31,825 bases of DNA from Cloacimonetes bacterium UBA5284 (GTDB lineage: Bacteria > Cloacimonadota > Cloacimonadia > Cloacimonadales > Cloacimonadaceae). Numbering within the stretch: the first letter of the stretch is position 1; each line of letters opens with the position of its first letter. The notes under the pieces are model-generated. The model searched no databases, was not told the origin of the DNA, and saw only the letters and a program-made list of their open reading frames with translations. Positions 16,155 through 23,598 of the stretch are shown piece after piece. The stretch is taken from contig DHSO01000044.1 of assembly GCA_002410505.1 (NCBI GenBank), positions 1-31,825 of the forward strand, given 5' to 3'. A program made the translations under genes and the position numbers.

Positions 16155-17311
16155 TCTCCCATCACTATCCGTGGAATTTGATATGGTAGGCGGGCCAGAA
16201 GCTCGTAGTTTACCATGTTACTGAGTTCCGAAAATGAAGCTACCGTTATCTGCATATCTCCCTGTTTACCGATCAAGACCACTTCGTCACCTGTCTTCAC
16301 AGAAGGTAAATGCGTCACATTCACCATAAACATGTTCATATTTACCATCCCTACCACGGCAGCTCTTTTGCCGTGAATCAGCACATGTCCGTAGTTGCTG
16401 AGACTGCGGTTATAACCGTGGTAGTAACCAATCGGGATGGCGGCAAGACGCATGTTTTTGGTTGCTAAAAATGAATTCCCGTAATTCACGAAATTCCCCC
16501 GTTCCACGTGCTTCACGCTCATCACCCTGCTTTTCCAGCTAAGCACAGTCTTCAGGGGATCCCTGGTAAATTTGGAATCCTCCGAAAGCAGGTTTTTCAT
16601 CTTGGTCTCCATGGATGGCCAGAAGCCGTATTGTGCGATGCCAAAACGGACTAAATCCATGATTGTGTTTGAGTATGTCAAGGCTGCGGCAGAACACGCG
16701 CTGTGATAATACTGAGGGAGAAGTCCCTGCTTTTTGAGATACTTGCGTAGGCTCGTGAAGCAAGCCAGCTGATCTTGGATGCGGGAGAAATTGGCAATGC
16801 TTTCCGCCCCTGCCAAGTGAGTGCATATACCTTCCAGAAACAGATAGCGACTGTTCTTCTTGATCAACGAGATTATCTGAGGCAGGCTCTCTTCATCCAA
16901 GCCGGTACGATACATTCCCGTCTCCAGCTCTAAATGTATCCTGGCTTTTTTCTTTACTTTTCGAGCCGCAGCTATCGCGTTTTGCAGTCTCTCAATAGAG
17001 AATATATAGAAAGCGATTTCCTGATCTATCACCCAGTCCATCTGATCATCATCCAACATTCCCAGTATGATCAAATGGCTGTCGCGGCGTTTCACCTGCA
17101 GTGCCCTGTAGGCTTCATACGCATCATACACCGCAAAGTGCCGCACACCGGCGGATTCTGCCAGGGGAGTAAACTCTTCGATGCCGTGGCCGTACGCATT
17201 ACCCTTTATCACAGATGTAAATTCGGCATCCTTCCCAATCCTTTTTTGCAGATAGCGGATGTTCTTTTTGAGAGCTTTGGCGTCCAATTCTATCCAACTT
17301 GGTTGCAACAT
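16151..17311 (-). CDS. alr: Alanine-racemase-family PLP enzyme
   Basis: Alanine racemase supplies D-alanine for peptidoglycan. The 386-residue product has the fold-III PLP pattern: VIKGNAYGHG with the PLP lysine (Lys36), TGMYRTGL (Arg135, PLP-ring contact), and the opposite-face tyrosine in VNYGNSF (Tyr277). Other positions differ from the Bacillus enzyme: the residue that is normally a carbamylated lysine in HLK-x-DTGM is Glu128 here (HLELETGM), and the usual MD of the oxyanion region reads MN (VNMNMF, about 324-329). It could be a true Alr or a racemase for another amino acid. ATG with AGGGGG upstream. Its TAG stop overlaps that of the GNAT gene. Confidence 0.88.
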   Translation of the reverse strand: MLQPSWIELDAKALKKNIRYLQKRIGKDAEFTSVIKGNAYGHGIEEFTPLAESAGVRHFAVYDAYEAYRALQVKRRDSHLIILGMLDDDQMDWVIDQEIAFYIFSIERLQNAIAAARKVKKKARIHLELETGMYRTGLDEESLPQIISLIKKNSRYLFLEGICTHLAGAESIANFSRIQDQLACFTSLRKYLKKQGLLPQYYHSACSAAALTYSNTIMDLVRFGIAQYGFWPSMETKMKNLLSEDSKFTRDPLKTVLSWKSRVMSVKHVERGNFVNYGNSFLATKNMRLAAIPIGYYHGYNRSLSNYGHVLIHGKRAAVVGMVNMNMFMVNVTHLPSVKTGDEVVLIGKQGDMQITVASFSELSNMVNYELLARLPYQIPRIVMGD

Positions 17312-17361
17312 ATAGCCCCCTTCAGACTTCGAATGTTCGCTGTTCTATTTATCATCAGCCT

Positions 17362-17389
17362 ATTACACAGGCTGTATACTGAGAGTCAA
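17362..17389 (-). promoter_or_regulatory. Sigma70-type promoter for alr
   Basis: Reading the minus strand, TTGACT (plus coordinates 17384-17389) and TGTAAT (17362-17367) are separated by 16 bases, each one mismatch from consensus, about 50 bases ahead of the alr start codon. The spacing and first hexamer are the same as for the GNAT promoter. Confidence 0.5.
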
Positions 17390-17675
17390 GAGAAAAATGA
17401 AATCCTATGTAATGGTAAGTTCAGCAAGGTGGGGACAGAATCCGCAAGATTTGCCATCCTGCCATAGGGTGTTTGGCAAAATTCGACAACCCATTTGGAA
17501 AGCATTGCCTTTGACAAGAGCTTTGATACGAAAGACAGGAAATCTGCCTATCAACGTGAATGCCCCATAATGAACACCCTCCGATACGCGGGAACACCAC
17601 CCGGTGTTTCCCAAGTTTTCTTTTTGCCCACAAATAAACACGATTTCCTCTACGTTGTTGCTCCCCCTGTGCCTG

Positions 17676-17759
17676 AAGCTGTGCCGAAGTCGATATTATC
17701 CCATTATCAAGCCGTGCTCATGGGATGATAACGGCTTTATATATAGATCGGCACAGCTT
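17676..17759 (+). repeat. Dispersed palindromic intergenic repeat, copy 1
   Basis: Perfect 12-base inverted arms AAGCTGTGCCGA (17676-17687) and TCGGCACAGCTT (17748-17759) enclose about 60 bases. The whole unit aligns without gaps over more than 80 bases to the reverse complement of 29260-29343, with identity strongest in both arms and in the core GATGATAACG-x-CTTTATAT. It is non-coding in appearance and short enough for a MITE-like or REP-like element. Confidence 0.8.
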
Positions 17760-18115
17760 AAGGCAAAGGGGAAGGACTTTGTCACAAAGTACGCATCCCC
17801 CCGAAACTATTGAGAGTCCTGATATTGAAGGCAATCAGAGTGCTAATTAGGGCATTTTTCTTTGAAAAATTAGACCTCAGTTAGCTAACTGCACATTGCA
17901 CAGTTTTCCGGCAATCGGTAACAGCTTAAATCGTAAGTATTTGCAAGTCTACCTCCTCAAAACGCAGTGGAATATTAGCTTTAATCCAATCAACTATCAT
18001 TATGTGGCACACTTATATAAATACACACAATGTCATATTCTTTTGCTTACAAAAAAAACGACTCCGAAAAATTGTTCATACAGTAAAATCGCAATAAGGA
18101 ATCGACCATGTTTGA

Positions 18116-18331
18116 TGCTCGACAAAAACAAACCAGGCAAAGTATGCAAGTGAAATTCTCACATTCCCGGAAAAGTGCTACAGGTGCAAGAAGCTGATAA
18201 TAAACGGCCATGAGATGAGTTTAAGGGAAGTACCAAAGTCGGTTAAGTACGACCGCAAGTATATGATCAATGGATCAGACAGGTACTTCAAATGCTTCAG
18301 CATCGTAGCATGGATTGAACCCGGGAATTGA
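18116..18331 (+). pseudogene. Short open frame with Cys motif, likely a gene remnant
   Basis: The frame is open for about 71 codons and ends in TGA at 18329. It reads FPEKCYRCKKLIINGHE and later DRYFKCF, a CxxC pattern that would suit a small zinc-binding domain. There is no ATG, GTG or TTG with a ribosome binding site at the front; the first ATG is inside the region after the CxxC. It therefore looks like a remnant of a larger gene, family unknown, but chance cannot be excluded. Confidence 0.3.
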
Positions 18332-18533
18332 TTAGCAATGTGGTAGCTGCTTCAGGGATACGAAAAGCATTGAGAAAGTGAGAATATTATTAATAGGAAA
18401 AAATCCCGGCGATGGCAGACCATCACGATATGATCTACAGAAAGGGCGCTACTATCCGGGATCAAAGCAGTTGTAATGGGCATGTGGGTTGGTATTACGA
18501 TGTAATGTAGTATGGCATTCCAATTATGAATAC

Positions 18534-19184
18534 TTATTCGTAGATATTGTTATTTAGCCGCAGTTTGCTTACATAGATAATCTCGCAAGCCCCGTTTCCT
18601 GTATCTTCCCGCGTAGTGCTAGTTTTCCAATTGATTACGCGGTTTTTAGCATCTACTCCTGTCACATTCACCAAAAAGCCTTCGATACGTACCAAATCGG
18701 ATTTTTTGACTTTCCCCATAGCTCTGCGGATGTTTTGGGTGGCGGGTATAAGATGATTATTTGCCATGTGCCTTTCGATGTAGGCTATATCCACTTTTTC
18801 GGGATGCTTGGTTTTGAACAGGCAGAAGCGGAAGATTTGATCGAACTTGAGATACGGCAGGTACCGATCGATATCTCCCCACAGCGTGGCGTAATCCCAG
18901 GGAGACAAGTGATGAAAATAGCCCTTGTAGTATCTTTTATAGCTAACTATCCGGCCATTTAACCGATACCTTGCCTTGGGATGTAGAGTATAGCGCTCTT
19001 TGCCTTTGCAGATCACGGTAATAAGCGTATCGGGTACCGATGTTTGGATGGGATCAGAATCAATTAGGATGGGATCCGTCGAATCGGCAGAGCTTGCGAT
19101 AGGGGCATGCAAAGTGCCGTAGACATAAAATCCGGTTCCTAAAACGATACTGACAAATATCGCAATTATGATGACATCTTTCAC
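18534..19184 (-). CDS. Membrane-anchored protein of unknown function
   Basis: The 216-residue product has one N-terminal transmembrane helix (residues 4-24), a Ser/Asp/Pro-rich linker to about 55, and a folded domain to the end. The domain shows motifs NNHLIPAT (about 145-152), a strand LVRIEGFLVNVTG (about 167-179) and the C-terminal stretch WKTSTTREDTGNGACEIIYV. I associate that W-x-(T/S)S-x-x-R-x-DTG-x-GACE pattern with a family of uncharacterised bacterial proteins, but cannot name it. The GTG start has GAGGT six bases upstream. It stands alone, with gene-poor DNA on both sides. Confidence 0.75.
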   Translation of the reverse strand: MKDVIIIAIFVSIVLGTGFYVYGTLHAPIASSADSTDPILIDSDPIQTSVPDTLITVICKGKERYTLHPKARYRLNGRIVSYKRYYKGYFHHLSPWDYATLWGDIDRYLPYLKFDQIFRFCLFKTKHPEKVDIAYIERHMANNHLIPATQNIRRAMGKVKKSDLVRIEGFLVNVTGVDAKNRVINWKTSTTREDTGNGACEIIYVSKLRLNNNIYE

Positions 19185-19288
19185 TGTAATACCTCGGTAG
19201 AGGATAGATGCATCAAGCAGCAGAATGTGTCAAGTATTTAGTGAGCTGTCCTACCGGGTGTGCCGGGTTATTCTAATAGTTGAAAAGA

Positions 19289-19329
19289 GTCACTGAAATC
19301 TGCAAATTGGGTCACCGAAATCTGCAAAT
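19289..19329 (+). repeat. Terminal-type direct repeats of a lost insertion element, copy 1
   Basis: Two near-identical units, GTCACTGAAATCTGCAAAT (19289-19307) and GTCACCGAAATCTGCAAAT (19311-19329), lie in tandem three bases apart. The same doublet recurs at 27393-27430 in the same orientation. Repeated short terminal boxes of this kind are usual at the ends of IS21-family elements, but no transposase gene remains here. Confidence 0.6.
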
Positions 19330-19829
19330 GCCAAAACATATACATATTCAAGACTACATTGCTTTCTAACGAAATCAATAAAAGCATACTCATCTAACTC
19401 TTAATATATTATAAAACAATTATTGTGGCACCGTCAATGCGCGTGAGCCCATCATGGAAGCAGACCATTACTTTCGCCGATCAAGAGATAGTTAATCGTC
19501 TGGTCAAGCGCAAACACTTCCTCAAGGACCTCGAGCTCTTGATAGACGGGAAACGAATCAACAGATTCTCAGCTTGGAATCCCATCGAAGTTTCTGTGAT
19601 GATATTTGCAGAAACGGTGATACAAACTACCGGCCCGGAATACCCCGATTATAACCTGATTTCCGCGATTTGAAGTTTTGGTGATTGGATTTGATTTTTC
19701 AGTGAGGTTTTATAGGGTTGAGAGTTTAAAAATGCATCTATATCTTATTGAAGTATTGTAATTTATCCTTTACACTGTAGATTCCCCGCAAAATTGTGCT
19801 TGACAGCAGAGTCCTATTCCCAGAGTTTG

Positions 19830-19848
19830 TTGCAAATGATTCTCAATA
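19830..19848 (+). promoter_or_regulatory. Fur-box-like operator upstream of fur-feoBA
   Basis: TTGCAAATGATTCTCAATA, whose reverse complement contains TGAGAATCATT, agrees well with the core of classical Fur boxes. It lies 12 bases before the ATG of the Fur-family gene, so iron-dependent autorepression of the whole fur-feoB-feoA unit is the natural reading (inference). Confidence 0.6.
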
Positions 19849-19859
19849 AGGATTAACTA

Positions 19860-20300
19860 ATGAACGATTACGAAGCTGTTTTCCGCCAATTCCTTGAAAA
19901 GACAGGGCTTAAGCTGACAAAGAGCAGAAGCTTGATTCTGGATGCGGTCTTCAAAGTGCACGAGCATTTTGACGCCGAGACCCTGCATCACATGATTCGC
20001 GGAGCAAATGTGTCTTTGGCCACGGTTTACCGCACTCTACCGCTACTGGCGGAAGCGGGGCTCATTCAAGCCGCAGTCCGCACTGATGGCAGGGAACGCT
20101 TTGAACACATCCTGGGACACCCCAAACATGTCCATTGGATTTGTGACAAATGCAAGAGCGTAGCAGAAACCGACCTCAGTTCGATAATGCCGCAATTACA
20201 TAAGGAAGCAAAATCCATAAATTTTGCCTTGGACCAGGTAACCATCAATGTAACAGGTCTTTGTTGGAAGTGCAGGAATTCTGATAATGAGTCTCATTAA
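19860..20300 (+). CDS. fur: Fur-family iron-responsive repressor
   Basis: The 146-residue protein has the Fur layout: a winged-helix domain (residues 1-85) with TKSRSLILDAVFK and SLATVYRTLPLLAEAGLI as recognition region, a hinge with RFEHILGHPKHVHWICDKC (metal-binding His/Glu and first CxxC at about 99-102), and a C-terminal dimer domain ending in CWKC, the second zinc CxxC. The HxH-type motif (HPKHVHW) matches Fur rather than Zur or PerR with certainty only at family level; the adjacent feo genes favour Fur. ATG follows AAGGATT. The stop overlaps the feoB start by 14 bases. Confidence 0.9.
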   Translation: MNDYEAVFRQFLEKTGLKLTKSRSLILDAVFKVHEHFDAETLHHMIRGANVSLATVYRTLPLLAEAGLIQAAVRTDGRERFEHILGHPKHVHWICDKCKSVAETDLSSIMPQLHKEAKSINFALDQVTINVTGLCWKCRNSDNESH

Positions 20301-22482
20301 TAACCCTGTTATCGCCCTCGCCGGCAATCCCAATGTGGGCAAAACCACTCTCTTTAATGCGCTTACCGGCTCCCGACAGACCGTTGGGAACTGGCCCGGA
20401 GTTACGGTAGAGCACAAAAGCGGCAACATCTCTCACAAGGACAGCAAATACGAGATAGTTGATCTTCCCGGCATTTATTCTCTTTCCGGGGGAACGCCAG
20501 ATGAATTGGTAGCGCGGAACTTCATCCTGAATAACAAACCGGATTTGATCATTAACATCGTGGATGCTTCCAACCTGGAACGCAACCTGTATCTCACCAT
20601 CCAACTCATGGAATTGGGCGCGCCCATCCTGATGTGTCTTTCGATGCCGGATATCGCCGAACGTAACGGCTTGAAAATAGATCTGGAGCATCTGGGCGGG
20701 CACTTGGGCTTTAAAGTGATGTCCCTGGCTTTGAATAAAAGATTTCCCCTGGATGAACTGATGCGGGAAATCGACCTTGCCTTGGCCCATCCCCCCGTTC
20801 CCGCCCAGATTTTTTATGATCCCATCGTGGAAACGCATCTGGAAAATATTTGGAACGGTATCCTGCGCGATGGCAAGTTGAACAATTCTACACTGGACAA
20901 GCCCCTGGCACAAGACATCTACTGGGCTGTTCAAAAGACTCGCTGGCAAGCGGTAAAGCTGATAGAAGGGGATCCGGAATTAACTTTTCAGCTTTCTGAG
21001 GAAGACCGAATCGCAGTGGAAAAAGAGGTGAAGGCCATAGAGAGACACCGTGGCCAAGCTTCATCTGCGGTGATTGCGGACGATCGTTACGGCTTCATCC
21101 GTGGCCTCGTAAAGGACGTAGTAAAGCGCCGTCGCCCCGGCAATCGCACCTTTTCGGACAGCGTGGACAAAGTGCTGCTATCGGGATTTCTGGGTCTGCC
21201 CTTCTTTTTTGTGGTAATGTATCTTGTATTTCTGATAGCCGTGAAAGCCAGCGAACCCGTGATCGGACTCATCGAAGGCGGACTTTCACTTTTGTTCTTT
21301 GATGGTCTGGGCGGACTCTTACAGATGCTGCACACACCATACTGGCTGAAATACCTGCTATCGGACGCTCTGGGTGGAGGCATCGTTACCATCGGCACTT
21401 TTATCCCGCCGATATTCTTTATTTACATCAGTTTATCCATTCTGGAAGACAGCGGTTACATGGCGCGGGCTGCCTTTATTGCGGATAAATTCATGCGTAG
21501 AATCGGTTTGCCCGGCAAAGCCTTCATCCCCCTCCTGGTTGGTTTTGGCTGCACAGTTCCGGCCATCATGGCTACGCGCACTTTGGAGAATCCCCGCGAT
21601 CGTTTGTTTGCTTCGCTGCTTACTCCCTTCATGAGTTGTGGAGCGAAGCTGCCCGTATACACCTTTCTGGCCATGATTTTCTTCCCGCAAAGGGCAGATA
21701 TAGTTATCTTTGGCCTCTATTTCTTTGGCATAGTGATGGCGATGTTGACGGGGCTTTTGCTGAAGAACACAGTCTTCAAATCCGAGCCGGGCAATTTCGT
21801 GATGGAATTGCCTCCCTATCATGTGCCCACTTTTAACGGAACTATGCTGCATACATGGTTCCGCTTGAAGGATTTCATTATTCGCGCCGGCAAGACCATC
21901 CTGATCGTGATCGTCATCATCAACGTCCTCAGCGTGATTATGGTGCCAAATATCTTTAGCCCGGAACGCGAGAAAGTGAGCATCCTGCAAGTAGGCGGCC
22001 ATATCATCACACCTATCCTGCAGCCCATCGGTATTCAAAGCGAGAATTGGGCAGCATCGGTGGCGGTGATCACGGGGCTTTTTGCCAAGGAAGCCATCGT
22101 GGGTACCATGCAAAGCCTTTACAGCACAGGAGAGTTGAACATGGAGCCCAGTGAGAGCGAGCAGGCCTCCGCATCTCTTGGCAACAACATTCATGATCGC
22201 TTTGGCAGCCCGATTGCCGCCCTTGCTTATCTGCTGTTTGTAGTACTTTATTCTCCATGCGTGGCATCTCTGGCAATGCTGTTCAAGGAACACGGTGGTA
22301 AGTGGACACTCTTCACCTTCTTGTATCTGAACCTTCTGGCCTGGATCGTGGCAATGCTGTTTTACCAAAGCGCCGCGTTCAGTGCTGCGTCTCCATACTG
22401 GCTGATAACCGGACTGGTGATATTATTCTTGATATACATAAATTTGAAACATATAGGAAAGAAACATGAACGCACAGCGTAG
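20287..22482 (+). CDS. feoB: Ferrous iron transporter FeoB
   Basis: FeoB imports Fe(II) through the inner membrane with a G-protein domain at its N terminus. Motifs: G1 GNPNVGKT (residues 13-20), G2 Thr in NWPGVTVEHKSG (35-46), G3 DLPGIY (59-64). G4 normally reads NxxD but here is SMPD (119-122), which lacks the Asn that contacts the guanine. The membrane half has two gate regions, with the conserved ILEDSGYMARAAFI and VGFGCTVPAIMATRTL followed by LFASLLTPFMSCGAKLPVY. The 731-residue length is usual. ATG has AGGAATT upstream and lies within the end of fur; the 3' end overlaps feoA by 17 bases. Confidence 0.95.
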   Translation: MSLINNPVIALAGNPNVGKTTLFNALTGSRQTVGNWPGVTVEHKSGNISHKDSKYEIVDLPGIYSLSGGTPDELVARNFILNNKPDLIINIVDASNLERNLYLTIQLMELGAPILMCLSMPDIAERNGLKIDLEHLGGHLGFKVMSLALNKRFPLDELMREIDLALAHPPVPAQIFYDPIVETHLENIWNGILRDGKLNNSTLDKPLAQDIYWAVQKTRWQAVKLIEGDPELTFQLSEEDRIAVEKEVKAIERHRGQASSAVIADDRYGFIRGLVKDVVKRRRPGNRTFSDSVDKVLLSGFLGLPFFFVVMYLVFLIAVKASEPVIGLIEGGLSLLFFDGLGGLLQMLHTPYWLKYLLSDALGGGIVTIGTFIPPIFFIYISLSILEDSGYMARAAFIADKFMRRIGLPGKAFIPLLVGFGCTVPAIMATRTLENPRDRLFASLLTPFMSCGAKLPVYTFLAMIFFPQRADIVIFGLYFFGIVMAMLTGLLLKNTVFKSEPGNFVMELPPYHVPTFNGTMLHTWFRLKDFIIRAGKTILIVIVIINVLSVIMVPNIFSPEREKVSILQVGGHIITPILQPIGIQSENWAASVAVITGLFAKEAIVGTMQSLYSTGELNMEPSESEQASASLGNNIHDRFGSPIAALAYLLFVVLYSPCVASLAMLFKEHGGKWTLFTFLYLNLLAWIVAMLFYQSAAFSAASPYWLITGLVILFLIYINLKHIGKKHERTA

Positions 22483-22759
22483 AATGAGACAGTGGGGACG
22501 CCGTTTTTTTCAGAGCAGAAGGCATTGCCCCTGCCAAAGGGGTGATTGCATGCCGATGAGCGAACTCACCGAGGGAGTATCCGGTACTGTATCTTGCAAC
22601 AACGACCTTAAAACAATAGAGCGTGGAATATACATCGGCGCCCGGATCATGATCTTCCGCAATGAAGCGGATGAACCGAACATAATCGTTTCGGTGGGTG
22701 ATGCCCGTTATGTATTGGATCGCCGCCTCGCCCAAAGCATCAGGGTCTGCGTAGATTAG
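22466..22759 (+). CDS. feoA: FeoA-like SH3 domain protein with Cys-containing N terminus
   Basis: FeoA is a small cytoplasmic SH3-fold protein needed for FeoB activity. Residues 29-97 show the FeoA pattern: MPMSELTEGVSGTV, ERGIYIGARIMIFR and VSVGDARYVLDRRLAQSI. The product starts with an unusual basic extension, including CPCQRGDC (Cys21, Cys23, Cys28). GGAAAG lies seven or eight bases before ATG 22466; a second in-frame ATG at 22550 (after AAGGGGTG) would give a plain FeoA. The upstream start makes a 17-base overlap with feoB, like the 14-base fur-feoB overlap. Gene order feoB-feoA is the reverse of the common arrangement. Confidence 0.82.
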   Translation: MNAQRRMRQWGRRFFQSRRHCPCQRGDCMPMSELTEGVSGTVSCNNDLKTIERGIYIGARIMIFRNEADEPNIIVSVGDARYVLDRRLAQSIRVCVD

Positions 22760-22944
22760 CAGCTCCCCCACTCTCGAGCCAAATGCAGGAGATCGCTTAA
22801 GAGGATGAGCTTTTTGCGCTTCACCATACGTGGCATACGAACCGCATATGCTACCCTCCTGAGGTCACAGCATGAGGTTTTGCTTGACACCCGCCCATCA
22901 TCTCAGGAACTTGGCTAAAATATAACAATATGGAGAGATGGATC

Positions 22945-23598
22945 ATGCGCATGGCAACAATATGTCTTTTCCTGGCAATCCTGATCTTGCTTAGTGCTTG
23001 TGAATCAGGAGCAAAATTCAGAGTAATAAACCGCACATCCCATCCAGTGTATACTGCATTGGAAGGTTCCGATATCGTATCCATCCCCGGTGGCGAAGAA
23101 CTCATAATCGACGTAGATACCGATACCCAAAATTTCCTTACAGGAACCGTGAAGAAAACTGTTCCCGTTCTTTTGAAAGGTGAAACATACAGCCTGATTG
23201 GAGAAGTCACCAAACCCCAGCAAGATACCACAAGAGTTGTGTTTGAAGCGGGCAAGACCCTGAACGCATTCATAGATCCAAACCGTGCCGGAATCAAGAT
23301 CGTTAATGACCTGGATACTCCGATCGCCCGAGTGGAAATCACGAAAAAAATGGTTAACTACTATTATGTAAGCCCATACGGCAATCTTTTTGACATTCAA
23401 CCCGGCGCGGAAGCGTGGATCAGAGTTCCCCCCGTGGTAGCCCATTCTACAGACCCCTTCTACTTCCAGGTAGATGTAATTGTAAATGAAGACGATGCGA
23501 CTCCATATACCTTCGGAGACATCGATAATATACTGGATGTGGACGATCAGTTTGTAATAACTATAAGTCCCGAATTTATTGAAGGAGATACCAAATGA
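22945..23598 (+). CDS. Lipoprotein of unknown function coupled to M16 protease
   Basis: The 217-residue product opens with a lipoprotein signal (lipobox LLSAC, Cys at about 19) and then a beta-rich body with repeated short strands. It has no motif I recognise; the domain from about 30 to 95 and that from about 100 to 210 may be two similar beta sandwiches. ATG 22945 has GGAGAG at seven bases, so it is preferred to ATG 22930. The stop overlaps the start of the M16 protease gene as ATGA, which suggests that the two exported proteins act together (inference). Confidence 0.78.
   Translation: MRMATICLFLAILILLSACESGAKFRVINRTSHPVYTALEGSDIVSIPGGEELIIDVDTDTQNFLTGTVKKTVPVLLKGETYSLIGEVTKPQQDTTRVVFEAGKTLNAFIDPNRAGIKIVNDLDTPIARVEITKKMVNYYYVSPYGNLFDIQPGAEAWIRVPPVVAHSTDPFYFQVDVIVNEDDATPYTFGDIDNILDVDDQFVITISPEFIEGDTK

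Larger units (their letters stand above)
17390..18533. other. Gene-poor region with repeat and decayed sequence
   Basis: Over 1.1 kb holds no convincing intact gene. It contains the palindromic repeat at 17676-17759 and a short open frame without a usable start at 18116-18331. The open frames at 17402-17641 (both strands) and 17896-18153 lack ribosome binding sites and resemble nothing I know. The sequence is visibly more A+T-rich than the flanking operons between about 17800 and 18140. Confidence 0.6.
19185..19859. other. Gene-poor region upstream of fur with insertion-element remnant
   Basis: The region contains the duplicated terminal-type repeat at 19289-19329 and a short frame at 19425-19673 (GTG start, 82 residues, no ribosome binding site) that I do not accept as a gene. 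A TTGACA hexamer at 19800-19805 and the Fur-box-like site at 19830-19848 belong to the fur promoter. Confidence 0.55.

Noticed and set aside
19425..19673. 82-residue plus-strand frame upstream of fur
   Set aside because: GTG start without ribosome binding site, no recognised family, and it sits in decayed DNA behind insertion-element repeats.
21433..22368. Long minus-strand frame inside feoB
   Set aside because: Antisense shadow; His/Gln-rich composition and no start signals, whereas FeoB motifs are clear.
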